Origin: a bacterium
GTDB lineage: Bacteria; UBA9089; JASEGY01
Assembly: GCA_030019105.1 (NCBI GenBank)
Contig: JASEGY010000174.1
Location: 1-7,259 of the forward strand
DNA length: 7,259 nt
Reading direction: 5' to 3'
Within the stretch, counting starts at the first letter, position 1. Each line of letters opens with the position of its first letter. Below are positions 1-4,886 of this stretch, piece by piece. Position numbers and translations under genes: made by a program. Below the pieces are notes generated by a model that saw only the letters and a list, made by a program, of their open reading frames with translations, ran no database searches and was not told the DNA's origin.

Positions 1-29
1 TGGGGGACGTAGATAAGAAACATAAGAAA

Positions 30-161
30 TCATCCTAACAGTTTATCTTTCAAGTCACTATTGTTGTTAATTATTTTCTCTCCTCGAACTACTCTTCCAC
101 TTACTGCTGGTTGACTAATGGATAGCCTTCTACCTACTTCAGTCAAACTGACTCCCAGACA
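30..161 (-). pseudogene. C-terminal remnant of a REP-associated Y1 tyrosine transposase
   Basis: About 43 codons before the TGA at 30-32 read CLGVSLTEVGRRLSISQPAV, then an S..V.RGEK segment and a short polar tail. This is the helix-turn-helix that ends Y1_Tnp/RAYT transposases (family pattern: LG-S-TE-ARRL-ISQPAVS-RGE), which cut single-stranded REP hairpins. The catalytic part (HUH motif and Tyr, normally 150-200 residues upstream) is absent. Above base 161 the frame stays open to about 217 but encodes only a low-complexity Ser/Phe/Ile stretch made by short tandem repeats, with no start codon. It cannot make an active enzyme. The family call comes from memory of the motif, not from a search. 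GTAG-footed REP hairpins elsewhere in the window are the usual substrates of such enzymes, so the remnant may be what is left of a former mobiliser. Confidence 0.65.
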
Positions 162-164
162 GGA

Positions 165-201
165 GAATATAGAGAATATAGAAGACAAGAATATAGAAGA
201 C
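165..201. repeat. Short imperfect tandem repeat (gaatatagaagac)
   Basis: A 13-bp unit, gaatatagaagac, occurs at 174-186 and 189-201 (period 15), and its first 8 bases occur again at 165-172. The repeat lies directly upstream of the surviving transposase codons. Period lengths of 9 and 15 keep the reading frame open, but the encoded stretch does not resemble the transposase family. Confidence 0.6.
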
Positions 202-258
202 GGTTTAGGTAGCCGCTGTCATAGCAGGTAACTGTAAATAAATTCCAGAAAAACAGTT

Positions 259-436
259 ACTCGACTTTGGCCATTTTAGGAATTCAACCGTCGTAGAGAA
301 GTTGGGGCTTGGCGATTCTGTGTGAGAAATAGGTAATGTTAAATCGAAATAATAAGTTCGTCTATTCCTAACTCATTGTCGTTAGAGCCTTATCATTCGG
401 GCAAATCAACTTTTGGTGAAATGGCCAAAGTCGAGT
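259..436 (-). ncRNA. Candidate structured small RNA of about 178 nt, closed by an 18-bp end stem
   Basis: The segment begins at the expected start point of a perfect consensus promoter. Its first 18 bases (436-419 on the minus strand) are an exact reverse complement of its last 18 (276-259). Reading the RNA from 436 as nt 1, further pairings can nest inside: 25-30 with 133-138 (AAGUUG/CAACUU), 48-51 with 128-131 (GGCU/AGCC) and 68-75 with 105-112 (AGGAAUAG/CUAUUUCU). The result is a rod with internal loops, about the size of 6S RNA (184 nt in E. coli). Five T residues (253-249) follow the closing stem after five bases. No open frame of useful length is present. No 6S consensus was recognised, so the functional class is unknown. 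The alternative is a 178-bp miniature element whose ends are the inverted repeat; no flanking direct repeat was seen. Confidence 0.45.
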
Positions 437-440
437 TACA

Positions 441-469
441 ATTATATAAAATTTTGACCTAAATGTCAA
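441..469 (-). promoter_or_regulatory. Perfect consensus sigma70 promoter (minus strand)
   Basis: On the minus strand, TTGACA (469-464) and TATAAT (446-441) are separated by exactly 17 bases (463-447), a 12/12 match to consensus. The 30 bases upstream (about 470-500) are rich in A/T runs and could act as an UP element. Transcription would start near 432-436, at the end of the inverted-repeat arm, and run left. No protein gene of useful length follows, which favours a stable RNA as product. Confidence 0.75.
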
Positions 470-506
470 CAAGAACCTTGATTTTTCTGTAAAAAATTAC
501 AAAGGT

Positions 507-527
507 TGTCTATAACAAGTTATGACA
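507..527. other. Short dyad upstream of the promoter
   Basis: TGTC-t-ATAAC at 507-516 faces GTTATGACA at 519-527 across two bases, giving a 9-bp dyad with one bulge. It lies about 40 bp upstream of the minus-strand -35 box at 464-469, a position where an activator could bind. There is no independent support for an operator. Confidence 0.25.
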
Positions 528-798
528 GTTAAAGATTCGTTGCTCTATCCGGCAATCTTTTTTCCCTTGACGAAACATCTCCTTACATCCACTGTTTTTT
601 ACGTTTTCAACTACGTCCCGTCCCCGCATCGCCCGTCTCAATGCCCTCTTCACCCAGTCGCCCTAATTACAGAGACCTCAGGTTGCGGCAATGCAGCGCA
701 GCATCAAACCGGGGACAAGGGGAAGACTATTTGGTTTCGAGTTTTTTAGCCGTCTTCAAAGTGCGCAGGTTGGAGCTGAGTAGTTCGGCGGGAGTTTT
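513..798. other. Gene-free stretch, nothing recognised
   Basis: Small open frames occur on both strands here (for example 522-749 and 641-832 on +, 510-662 on -). None has a ribosome binding site with a sensible start, a known motif or plausible composition. The plus strand is C-rich at about 615-665. No tRNA or known RNA gene was recognised. It may be decayed sequence linked to the antitoxin remnant that follows. Confidence 0.5.
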
Positions 799-897
799 TT
801 ATAACGCCACGGTCAGATGGTGTAAGTCATGAATTCTTAGAGTAACCTCTTTGCCTGGTTCGATCTGTAGTATATCTGCTGCATCTTTAGGAATTGG
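799..897 (-). pseudogene. C-terminal remnant of an AbrB/MazE-type antitoxin (SpoVT/AbrB domain)
   Basis: Read leftwards from 897, the frame gives PIPKDAADILQIEPGKEVTL followed by RIHDLHHLTVAL and a TAA stop at 799-801. The pattern IPK-(A)-LQIEPGKEV is the hallmark of the swapped-hairpin AbrB/MazE DNA-binding domain (family consensus: IPKEIREALGLKPGDEVEV). These proteins are normally 70-90 residues, bind their own promoter as dimers and neutralise a neighbouring toxin. Here only about 32 residues survive. The coding sequence ends exactly where the heptamer array begins (gtaacc at 897-902), and a TGA follows in frame a few codons into the repeat. No start codon remains. No toxin (PIN or MazF type) was recognised downstream at 513-798. 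The call rests on the motif alone. Confidence 0.6.
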
Positions 898-946
898 TAA
901 CCGTTCACAGGTTCACGGTTCAATGTTCAGGGTTGTTGCGTCTTCC
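897..946. repeat. Heptamer array A, GGTTCAN family, left arm and loop only
   Basis: Units of 7-8 bp (gttcacag, gttcacg, gttcaat, gttcagg) run from 903 to about 934. A loop sequence follows (ttgcgtcttcc), related to the loops of the copies at 1221 and 7122. The first 20 bases match the start of the 1221 copy. The complementary right arm is missing; a small inverted-repeat element begins at 947 in its place. Confidence 0.75.
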
Positions 947-1101
947 GGCCTTGTTCATCGTTTCGGCCATTATGACCCTCCAGAAACATGGATAAACAAT
1001 TAATCGGTAGGCGCAGGCTTTAGCCTGCGAGGTATCACGCAACCTAAAGGTTGCGGCTACCAATTTTAAAATCCGCTCCTGGCCGAAACGATGAACAAGG
1101 C
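947..1101. mobile_element. Small inverted-repeat element 1 (MITE-like)
   Basis: The ends at 947-969 and 1080-1102 are inverted copies of a 23-bp sequence (22 of 23 positions agree), with inner ends TTTCGGCCA. The 110-bp core carries a pair of GTAG-footed hairpins (1007-1060) and no open frame. No matching flanking direct repeat is present (left cgtcttcc, right attaaaat), so this copy may have been rearranged after insertion. Confidence 0.65.
1007..1060. repeat. REPIN: two inverted REP hairpins with GTAG feet
   Basis: GTAG at 1007-1010 precedes the hairpin cgcaggct-tt-agcctgcg (1012-1029). Eight bases later comes the hairpin cgcaacct-aa-aggttgcg (1038-1055), followed by CTAC at 1057-1060. Each hairpin thus has a GTAG foot on its own 5' side and the two face each other, as in REP doublets (REPIN/BIME) mobilised by RAYT transposases. 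Both stems are perfect 8-bp helices with 2-nt loops. Confidence 0.75.
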
Positions 1102-1220
1102 ATTAAAATTTTTAAATACGTTGTGCATGTTTCTCTTCAGGGGGCTATCACGGGAAATACCAAAGAGCCGAAAATTTTTGTTCAAAAATCTTGATTTTAA
1201 ATCTGATTTATGTTAAATTA

Positions 1221-1400
1221 GTAACCGTTCACAGGTTCACAGGTTCACAGGTTCCTGGTTCAAGGTTGGTCGCTTTGCGCTCTTCGAACCCAGAACCCAG
1301 AACCCGGGCATTGTTCATCGTTTCGGCCAGTAGCGAGGTAAGGTTACAAGTCTCACTGGCCGAAATGATGAACATCGCCAGAACCTGTGAATGGTTAACC
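1221..1400. repeat. Heptamer/octamer hairpin B, interrupted by element 2
   Basis: The left arm (1221-1266) starts gtaaccgttcacag and contains three octamers (gttcacag, 1227-1250) followed by ggttcct and ggttcaa units. A loop of about 18 bases holds tcgctttgcgctcttc. The right arm is split: 1286-1306 (gaaccca units) and 1380-1400 (gaacctgtgaatggttaacc), whose tail is the complement of the start of the left arm. Joining the two pieces restores one long imperfect hairpin. The ribosome binding site of the following ATPase begins at the outer edge of this repeat. Confidence 0.75.
1307..1379. mobile_element. Small inverted-repeat element 2 (73 bp) with 8-bp target duplication
   Basis: The ends at 1307-1329 and 1357-1379 are inverted copies (20 of 23 positions) of the same terminal sequence seen at 947 and 3349. 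The core is 27 bp and non-coding. The flanks are agaacccg (1299-1306) and agaacctg (1380-1387), an 8-bp direct repeat with one difference, as expected for a target-site duplication. Removing the element and one flank rejoins the right arm of hairpin B. Confidence 0.7.
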
Positions 1401-1407
1401 AAGGAGG
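1401..1407 (+). promoter_or_regulatory. Ribosome binding site fixing the ATPase start at 1413
   Basis: AAGGAGG lies five bases upstream of ATG 1413. It overrules an upstream in-frame TTG at 1191, whose reading would translate through the repeat array. Confidence 0.8.
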
Positions 1408-1412
1408 ATATA

Positions 1413-2147
1413 ATGGATAAAAACTGGATCATAAAACCTATTTGCCCGGATGCAATTTTTACCGATAGAGAGGATGTCTTTGATCTTTTCTGGAAAACAA
1501 TAACAGGCGCTCCCAAATTGACGACTATTTCCACGGCTTTTGTCGGCTTGAGAAGGTTTGGTAAAAGCGAGATATTTCGGCGGGCCTTCAATAAGGCTTA
1601 TTTTGAACAGGACAAGGTGGTGCCTATTTATTATAATTTTGAGGGAAAAAATCTGGTCAGTAAGGGATTCGCCCCTGATTACTTTTTTAATTTCCTGAGG
1701 CAATATTTTGGTTTTCTGAAAAAGGACCCTTCAATAGCCATGGGTAAAGAAATCTCTCTTTCTTATTATCAGAATTTAGCGCAAGAACTGCAAGATGAAG
1801 GGGCAGAGAAGATACTGCATTGGTGGAGCCAGTGTTCCAATGAGGATGATTTTATGGAAATAGCCATTAAAGGCCCCAAACTTGTCACTGATTTTAATGA
1901 AAACTTCATAGTAGTCTTTTTAGATGAATTTCAGGATGTAATAAAGATCAGAAACAGCGATGGGCTTGATCCGGATGCTGTGGGAAGATATCAGGAAGCA
2001 GTGGAGGTGCCGCACTGCCCGCATTTTATAACCGGTTCTACCGGGCTTTGCCTACCAAAGTATGTGCTAATTTCGGGCGAAATGCTTGGTGGGCAAAACC
2101 CACCCTACAAAGACTCCATGGCCGAAACGATGACCGTGGCCAATTAA
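1413..2147 (+). pseudogene. Archaeal-type AAA ATPase, truncated after Walker B
   Basis: The 244-codon frame starts MDKNWIIKPICPDAIF. Walker A is GLRRFGKS (residues 45-52) and Walker B is a hydrophobic strand ending FLDE (169-172), followed by FQDV. This is the pattern of the archaeal ATPase/AAA_14-like STAND-type NTPases common in archaea and uncultivated bacteria, which are usually 350-480 residues; their physiological roles are mostly unknown. The family-like sequence stops at PHFITGS (203-209), where relatives continue into sensor-2 and a winged-helix or nuclease-like C-terminus. From about residue 210 the codons are repeat DNA: a GTAG-footed REP and the right end of a small inverted-repeat element (inner TGGCCGAAACGATGA at 2119-2133), with a TAA at 2145-2147. 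No continuation was found downstream. Nucleotide binding may survive, but the protein is probably non-functional. Confidence 0.75.
2041..2141. mobile_element. Right-end fragment of the small inverted-repeat element (copy 3)
   Basis: The 23 bases at 2119-2141 match the right terminal repeat of the copies at 1080, 1357 and 3678 over their inner 15 bases. The preceding 2085-2112 (ggtgggca hairpin, then ccctac) resembles 3628-3653 of the largest copy, which supports common descent. No left end lies between 1380 and 2118, and no 8-bp flanking duplication is seen (right flank aattaaca). The left half was therefore lost, together with the 3' part of the ATPase gene. Confidence 0.55.
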
Positions 2148-2162
2148 CATCAATGAGGCACA

Positions 2163-2272
2163 CGAAAGCTAAAGCAAGCTATATTTCGGATTTTAGGCTT
2201 TAGCCTTTCATAATGAAATCCTAAAGGATTAACTCCTGAGTGTGGATAGCGTCACTACCTTTAGCTTTTATG
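2163..2272. repeat. REP-like hairpin cluster upstream of batA
   Basis: Two small palindromes, aggctttagcct (about 2197-2208) and aatcctaaaggatt (about 2217-2230), lie back to back. The second is followed by aactcc, which is a GGAG foot on the opposite strand. An outer pair, aaagctaaag near 2165 and ctttagcttt near 2260, can enclose both. A related hairpin (aggctaaagcct then aaactcctac) recurs at about 3525-3547 inside element 4. No gene and no convincing promoter lies between 2148 and 2312. Confidence 0.5.
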
Positions 2273-2312
2273 AAGGCTATTGATTAACATTGGTAATTCA
2301 AATGTTGGTGTT

Positions 2313-3305
2313 ATGATGCGATTTGCTAATCCGTTATTTTTATTGCTATTCCTGATTTTACCGCTTTTGATCTTATACAAACACAGGAAGTCTTCCAAAC
2401 CGGCGGCTATTACCTTTTCTGATCTGGGGACAGTCAAGGAGATTAGTCCGCCCAGGCGGGTCACTTACCATGCATTGCTCACGATTCTGAGGATAGCGGC
2501 CCTTTCTTTGATCATCCTGGCCTTAGCCAGGCCTCAAACAGGAGTTAAAAGGGAGGAGATCATCAAAAAGGGCATAGATATTATCCTGTGTCTAGATACC
2601 TCCCGGTCTATGCTGGCTGAAGATTTTAAGCCCAAAAACAGGCTCGATGCAGCCAAAACTGCGGCAGTTGAATTCATAAAGGGGAGAAAAAGTGACCGCA
2701 TTGGGGTGGTGGTTTTTTCAGAACTCAGCCTGACTCAGGCCCCCCTGACCCTTGACTATGAAGCCCTCCTTGAGTTTATGGACAAAGTCGAGATCGGTAT
2801 GACAGGGACCCAGGGAACCGCCATTGGTACGGGCATTATGACCTCTTTGAGCCGGCTGAAGGAAAGTAAGGCTAAAAGCAGGATCATTATCCTCTTGACT
2901 GATGGCCGGAATAACGCCGGTGAGATCGACCCCCTCACGGCCTCCAGGGCAGCCGCCTCTTTTGGGATCAAGATTTACACTATTGGGGCCGGCGCAAAAG
3001 GCAGGGCGCTTTATCCGATAGATCATCCTATCTTTGGAAAGCAGTATGTCTGGATCGATGAGGACTTAGATGAAGATACCCTGTCTCAAATAGCTAAAGA
3101 AACCGGTGGTCTGTACTTTCGGGCGACCTCTGCTGAAGGGCTTTCAACAATCTATAAGCAGATTGATAAACTTGAAAAGACCGAGATCAAGGTCGAAGAA
3201 TACACGGAGTACAGCGAGATATTCCCCTGGTTTCTCTGGCCGGGGCTGGCCTTCCTACTTTTGGAGATCAGCCTGGCCCAGACTGTTTTGCGCAAAATAC
3301 CTTAA
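2313..3305 (+). CDS. batA: BatA-like von Willebrand factor A membrane protein
   Basis: The 330-residue product has the BatA layout. The N-terminal segment MRFANPLFLLL opens the first membrane helix (residues 5-22), a second helix spans 56-73, the VWA domain runs from about 88 to 280, and a C-terminal helix spans 305-322. The metal-ion-dependent adhesion site is complete: DTSRS (95-99), Thr166 in GTQGT, and Asp197 in LLTDG. Bat proteins sit in the cytoplasmic membrane with the VWA domain in the periplasm. They are usually encoded with a MoxR ATPase and linked to stress tolerance, aerotolerance or assembly of periplasmic complexes. None of these companions except batB is present. The start could be 2313 or the adjacent ATG 2316 (which gives MRFANP); a TTG at 2280 is in frame but adds a non-family extension. 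No clear Shine-Dalgarno is visible at either. The assignment as A rather than B rests on gene order. Confidence 0.85.
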   Translation: MMRFANPLFLLLFLILPLLILYKHRKSSKPAAITFSDLGTVKEISPPRRVTYHALLTILRIAALSLIILALARPQTGVKREEIIKKGIDIILCLDTSRSMLAEDFKPKNRLDAAKTAAVEFIKGRKSDRIGVVVFSELSLTQAPLTLDYEALLEFMDKVEIGMTGTQGTAIGTGIMTSLSRLKESKAKSRIIILLTDGRNNAGEIDPLTASRAAASFGIKIYTIGAGAKGRALYPIDHPIFGKQYVWIDEDLDEDTLSQIAKETGGLYFRATSAEGLSTIYKQIDKLEKTEIKVEEYTEYSEIFPWFLWPGLAFLLLEISLAQTVLRKIP

Positions 3306-3348
3306 TCGATTGCGGATTTTGGATTGCGGATTGCGGATTGCAATCTAA

Positions 3349-3700
3349 GGCATTGATCATCGTTTCGGCCATTAGGTAGGGTGGGCACTGCCCCACTGCC
3401 ATTAAGTTAAGGGTAACTCTTTATGCTAAGGCGATATAGGGAGTATGTAATTCGTCCCGCAGTCACCTGTGAAGGGAATTTACCCTTTAGGGTTTCATTT
3501 GCAGCACAATACCAGGAGAATGAAAGGCTAAAGCCTAAACTCCTACCTTGCCAACTTATTGTGTTTCAAAAGCTTCGGCTTAACTTAATGGCAGTGGGGC
3601 ACTGCCCACCGATTTCTGCGAGCGCCTTTGTTGGTGGGCAATGCCTACCCTACTTCTACTCCTTCCGAGCTCGTGAGTGGCCGAAACGATGATCATCGCC
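3349..3700. mobile_element. Small inverted-repeat element 4 (352 bp) with perfect 8-bp target duplication
   Basis: The terminal repeats 3349-3371 and 3678-3700 agree at 21 of 23 positions. They share the left-end/right-end difference seen in element 2 (left GGCATTG, right end complement GGCGATG). The flanks are caatctaa at 3341-3348 and 3701-3708, an exact 8-bp direct repeat. Inside, a second inverted pair (3380-3411 and 3579-3610) matches at 31 of 32 bases. GTAG-footed hairpins lie at 3376-3393 and 3633-3653. The open frame 3423-3692 is a by-product of these repeats, so the element is non-autonomous. An 8-bp duplication fits several transposase families (IS256, IS1595, IS66, ISAs1); the source is not identifiable here. 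Confidence 0.8.
3376..3653. repeat. GTAGGGTGGGCA-type REP pair inside element 4
   Basis: GTAGGGTGGGCACTGCCC begins at 3376. An inverted relative, ggtgggcaatgcc followed by taccctac, ends at 3653 (11 of 12 bases agree over the foot and first arm). A third copy, ggtgggcaaaaccc followed by accctac, ends near 2106 inside the ATPase remnant. Each has the GTAG foot typical of RAYT-mobilised REPs but a different stem from the REPIN at 1007. Confidence 0.6.
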
Positions 3701-3737
3701 CAATCTAAAATCCGCAATCCGCAATCCGAAATCCGCA

Positions 3738-4775
3738 ATGGTACAAATTGGCTATCCTGAAAACCTTTATTTACTCTGGCTCATTCCGGGGGTACTTATA
3801 CTTTACATCTTTGCCTTCTGGAGGAAGAAAAAGCTCCTCTCCGGATTTACCGGGCATACCTTATTGGATATGCTTACCTCGTCGGTTAGTCTTAAAAAAC
3901 AGAGGTTAAAGGCATATCTTATCGCACTGGGGTTGAGCTTCCTTATTCTGGCGTTACTTAATCCCCAGTTTGGCTCCAGGTTGGTTAAGGTAAAACGCCG
4001 TGGGATAGATGTCCTTATTGCCATTGATACCTCTTTAAGTATGGACGCAGAAGATGTAAAACCTAACCGTCTGGCCAAGGCTAAGTTAGAATTATCTTCC
4101 CTGATTGATGAACTTAAAGGGAACCGGGTCGGGATCATTGCCTTTGCCGGAGACACCTTTCTTCAATGTCCTCTGACCGTTGACTATTCGGCGGCCAAGC
4201 TCTTTCTCTCTATGGTGGATACCTCTCTTATTCCGTCTCCCGGGACAGCCATTGGTGAAGCGATCAGAGTGGCTATAAAAAGCTTTCCCGAACGGGAACG
4301 AAAATACAAGGCGCTGATTCTCTTAACCGATGGTGAGGACCATCAGAGTAATCCTTTAGAAGCGGCTGAGGAAGCTAAAAAGGAAGGCATAAGGATTTAT
4401 ACGATCGGGATTGGCCGGCCTCAGGGTGAACCTATTCCACTTTATGATGAGAATAGAAATCTGACGGGATATAAATTGAATAAACGGGGCGAAGTAGTAA
4501 TGAGCCGGTTAGATGAAGCTGCCCTCCGGCAGATTGCCTTCAAGACTTCCGGAGACTACTATCGGGCCACTACCGGTGAACTTGAGGTAAAAAGAATTGC
4601 AGGTGAAATATCAGGCATGGAGAAAAAAGAGCTGGGTTCAGGGATATATTCTCAATATGAAGACCGATTTCAGTACCCGTTGTTTATTGCCCTTATGTTG
4701 CTAATGATCGAGTTTATCATTTCAGAAAGAAGGCGAAGAAGTATCCTCTTCAAATTTAATGGGTATCTGTTGTAA
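3738..4775 (+). CDS. batB: BatB-like von Willebrand factor A membrane protein
   Basis: The 345-residue product carries membrane helices at about 10-27, 59-75 and 311-329 and a VWA domain from about 89 to 290. Its MIDAS is intact: DTSLS (97-101), Thr170 in SPGTA, and Asp198 in LLTDGED. The segment GEPIPLYDENRNLTGYK (230-246) before a conserved Leu-Asp-Glu helix is typical of BatB, which pairs with BatA in the membrane. In most genomes a TPR protein (BatC) and BatD follow; here the gene is followed by a palindrome and a convergent gene. ATG 3738 is the only workable start: no earlier start exists in frame before the repeat. No Shine-Dalgarno precedes it, because the hairpin arm occupies that position. 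The stop codon TAA (4773-4775) also lies inside a heptamer unit, so the last residues (after about SERRRRS, 329-335) may differ from the ancestral end. Confidence 0.87.
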   Translation: MVQIGYPENLYLLWLIPGVLILYIFAFWRKKKLLSGFTGHTLLDMLTSSVSLKKQRLKAYLIALGLSFLILALLNPQFGSRLVKVKRRGIDVLIAIDTSLSMDAEDVKPNRLAKAKLELSSLIDELKGNRVGIIAFAGDTFLQCPLTVDYSAAKLFLSMVDTSLIPSPGTAIGEAIRVAIKSFPERERKYKALILLTDGEDHQSNPLEAAEEAKKEGIRIYTIGIGRPQGEPIPLYDENRNLTGYKLNKRGEVVMSRLDEAALRQIAFKTSGDYYRATTGELEVKRIAGEISGMEKKELGSGIYSQYEDRFQYPLFIALMLLMIEFIISERRRRSILFKFNGYLL

Positions 4776-4872
4776 GTTGTAGGTTGCAGGTTCGCTGGTG
4801 TGACGGTTAACTTACAACTTACAACTTACAACTTACAACTTACAACCAGATACACCAATAGATTTGAAGAGG
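4745..4872. repeat. Large palindrome with TTGTAAG heptamers between convergent genes
   Basis: The right arm carries five perfect cttacaa units (4811-4845). The left arm carries three degenerate ones (ttgtaag, ttgtagg, ttgcagg; 4770-4790). Pairing extends past the heptamers: 4745-4772, which is batB coding sequence, is repeated in inverted form at 4843-4872 with a few differences. The structure lies between the batB stop and the end of the lipoprotein gene. It could act as a two-way terminator hairpin, although neither strand has a clear T run after the stem. Confidence 0.8.
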
Positions 4873-4886
4873 CTACCTGAGAGGCT

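Larger units (their letters stand above)
3309..3739. repeat. ATTGCGG heptamer hairpin, split by element 4
   Basis: The left arm 3309-3339 (four ATTGCGG-type units plus att) and the right arm 3709-3739 are 31-bp inverted copies with one mismatch. The original loop was gcaatctaa (3340-3348). Element 4 sits in that loop, with caatctaa duplicated on both sides. The right arm ends on the second base of the batB start codon. Confidence 0.85.

Noticed and set aside
510..662. Minus-strand open frame of about 50 codons with a basic stretch (WVKRALRRAMRGR)
   Set aside because: It looks faintly protein-like, but no family was recognised, it lacks a proper start and a stop codon precedes it; too weak to annotate.
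522..832. Two overlapping plus-strand open frames (522-749, 641-832)
   Set aside because: No ribosome site, no recognisable motif and unusual composition; they overlap each other in different frames, and the second runs into the antisense of the antitoxin remnant.
1171..1192. aaaatttttg / caaaaatctt hairpin
   Set aside because: Pure A/T stem with a mismatch and a 2-nt loop; not a convincing terminator.
1191..1219. TTGATT-17-TAAATT as a promoter for the ATPase
   Set aside because: Only 4/6 matches in each box, in an A/T-rich stretch, and separated from the gene by a long hairpin.
1191..1412. N-terminal extension of the ATPase from a TTG start
   Set aside because: It would translate the heptamer array and element 2; the strong AAGGAGG site supports ATG 1413.
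3423..3692. 89-codon open frame inside element 4
   Set aside because: It is a translation of nested inverted repeats, with no protein family features.
4776..4886. Classical rho-independent terminator for batB
   Set aside because: The hairpin is large and A/T-rich, and no T run follows the stem on either strand; left as a possible role only.
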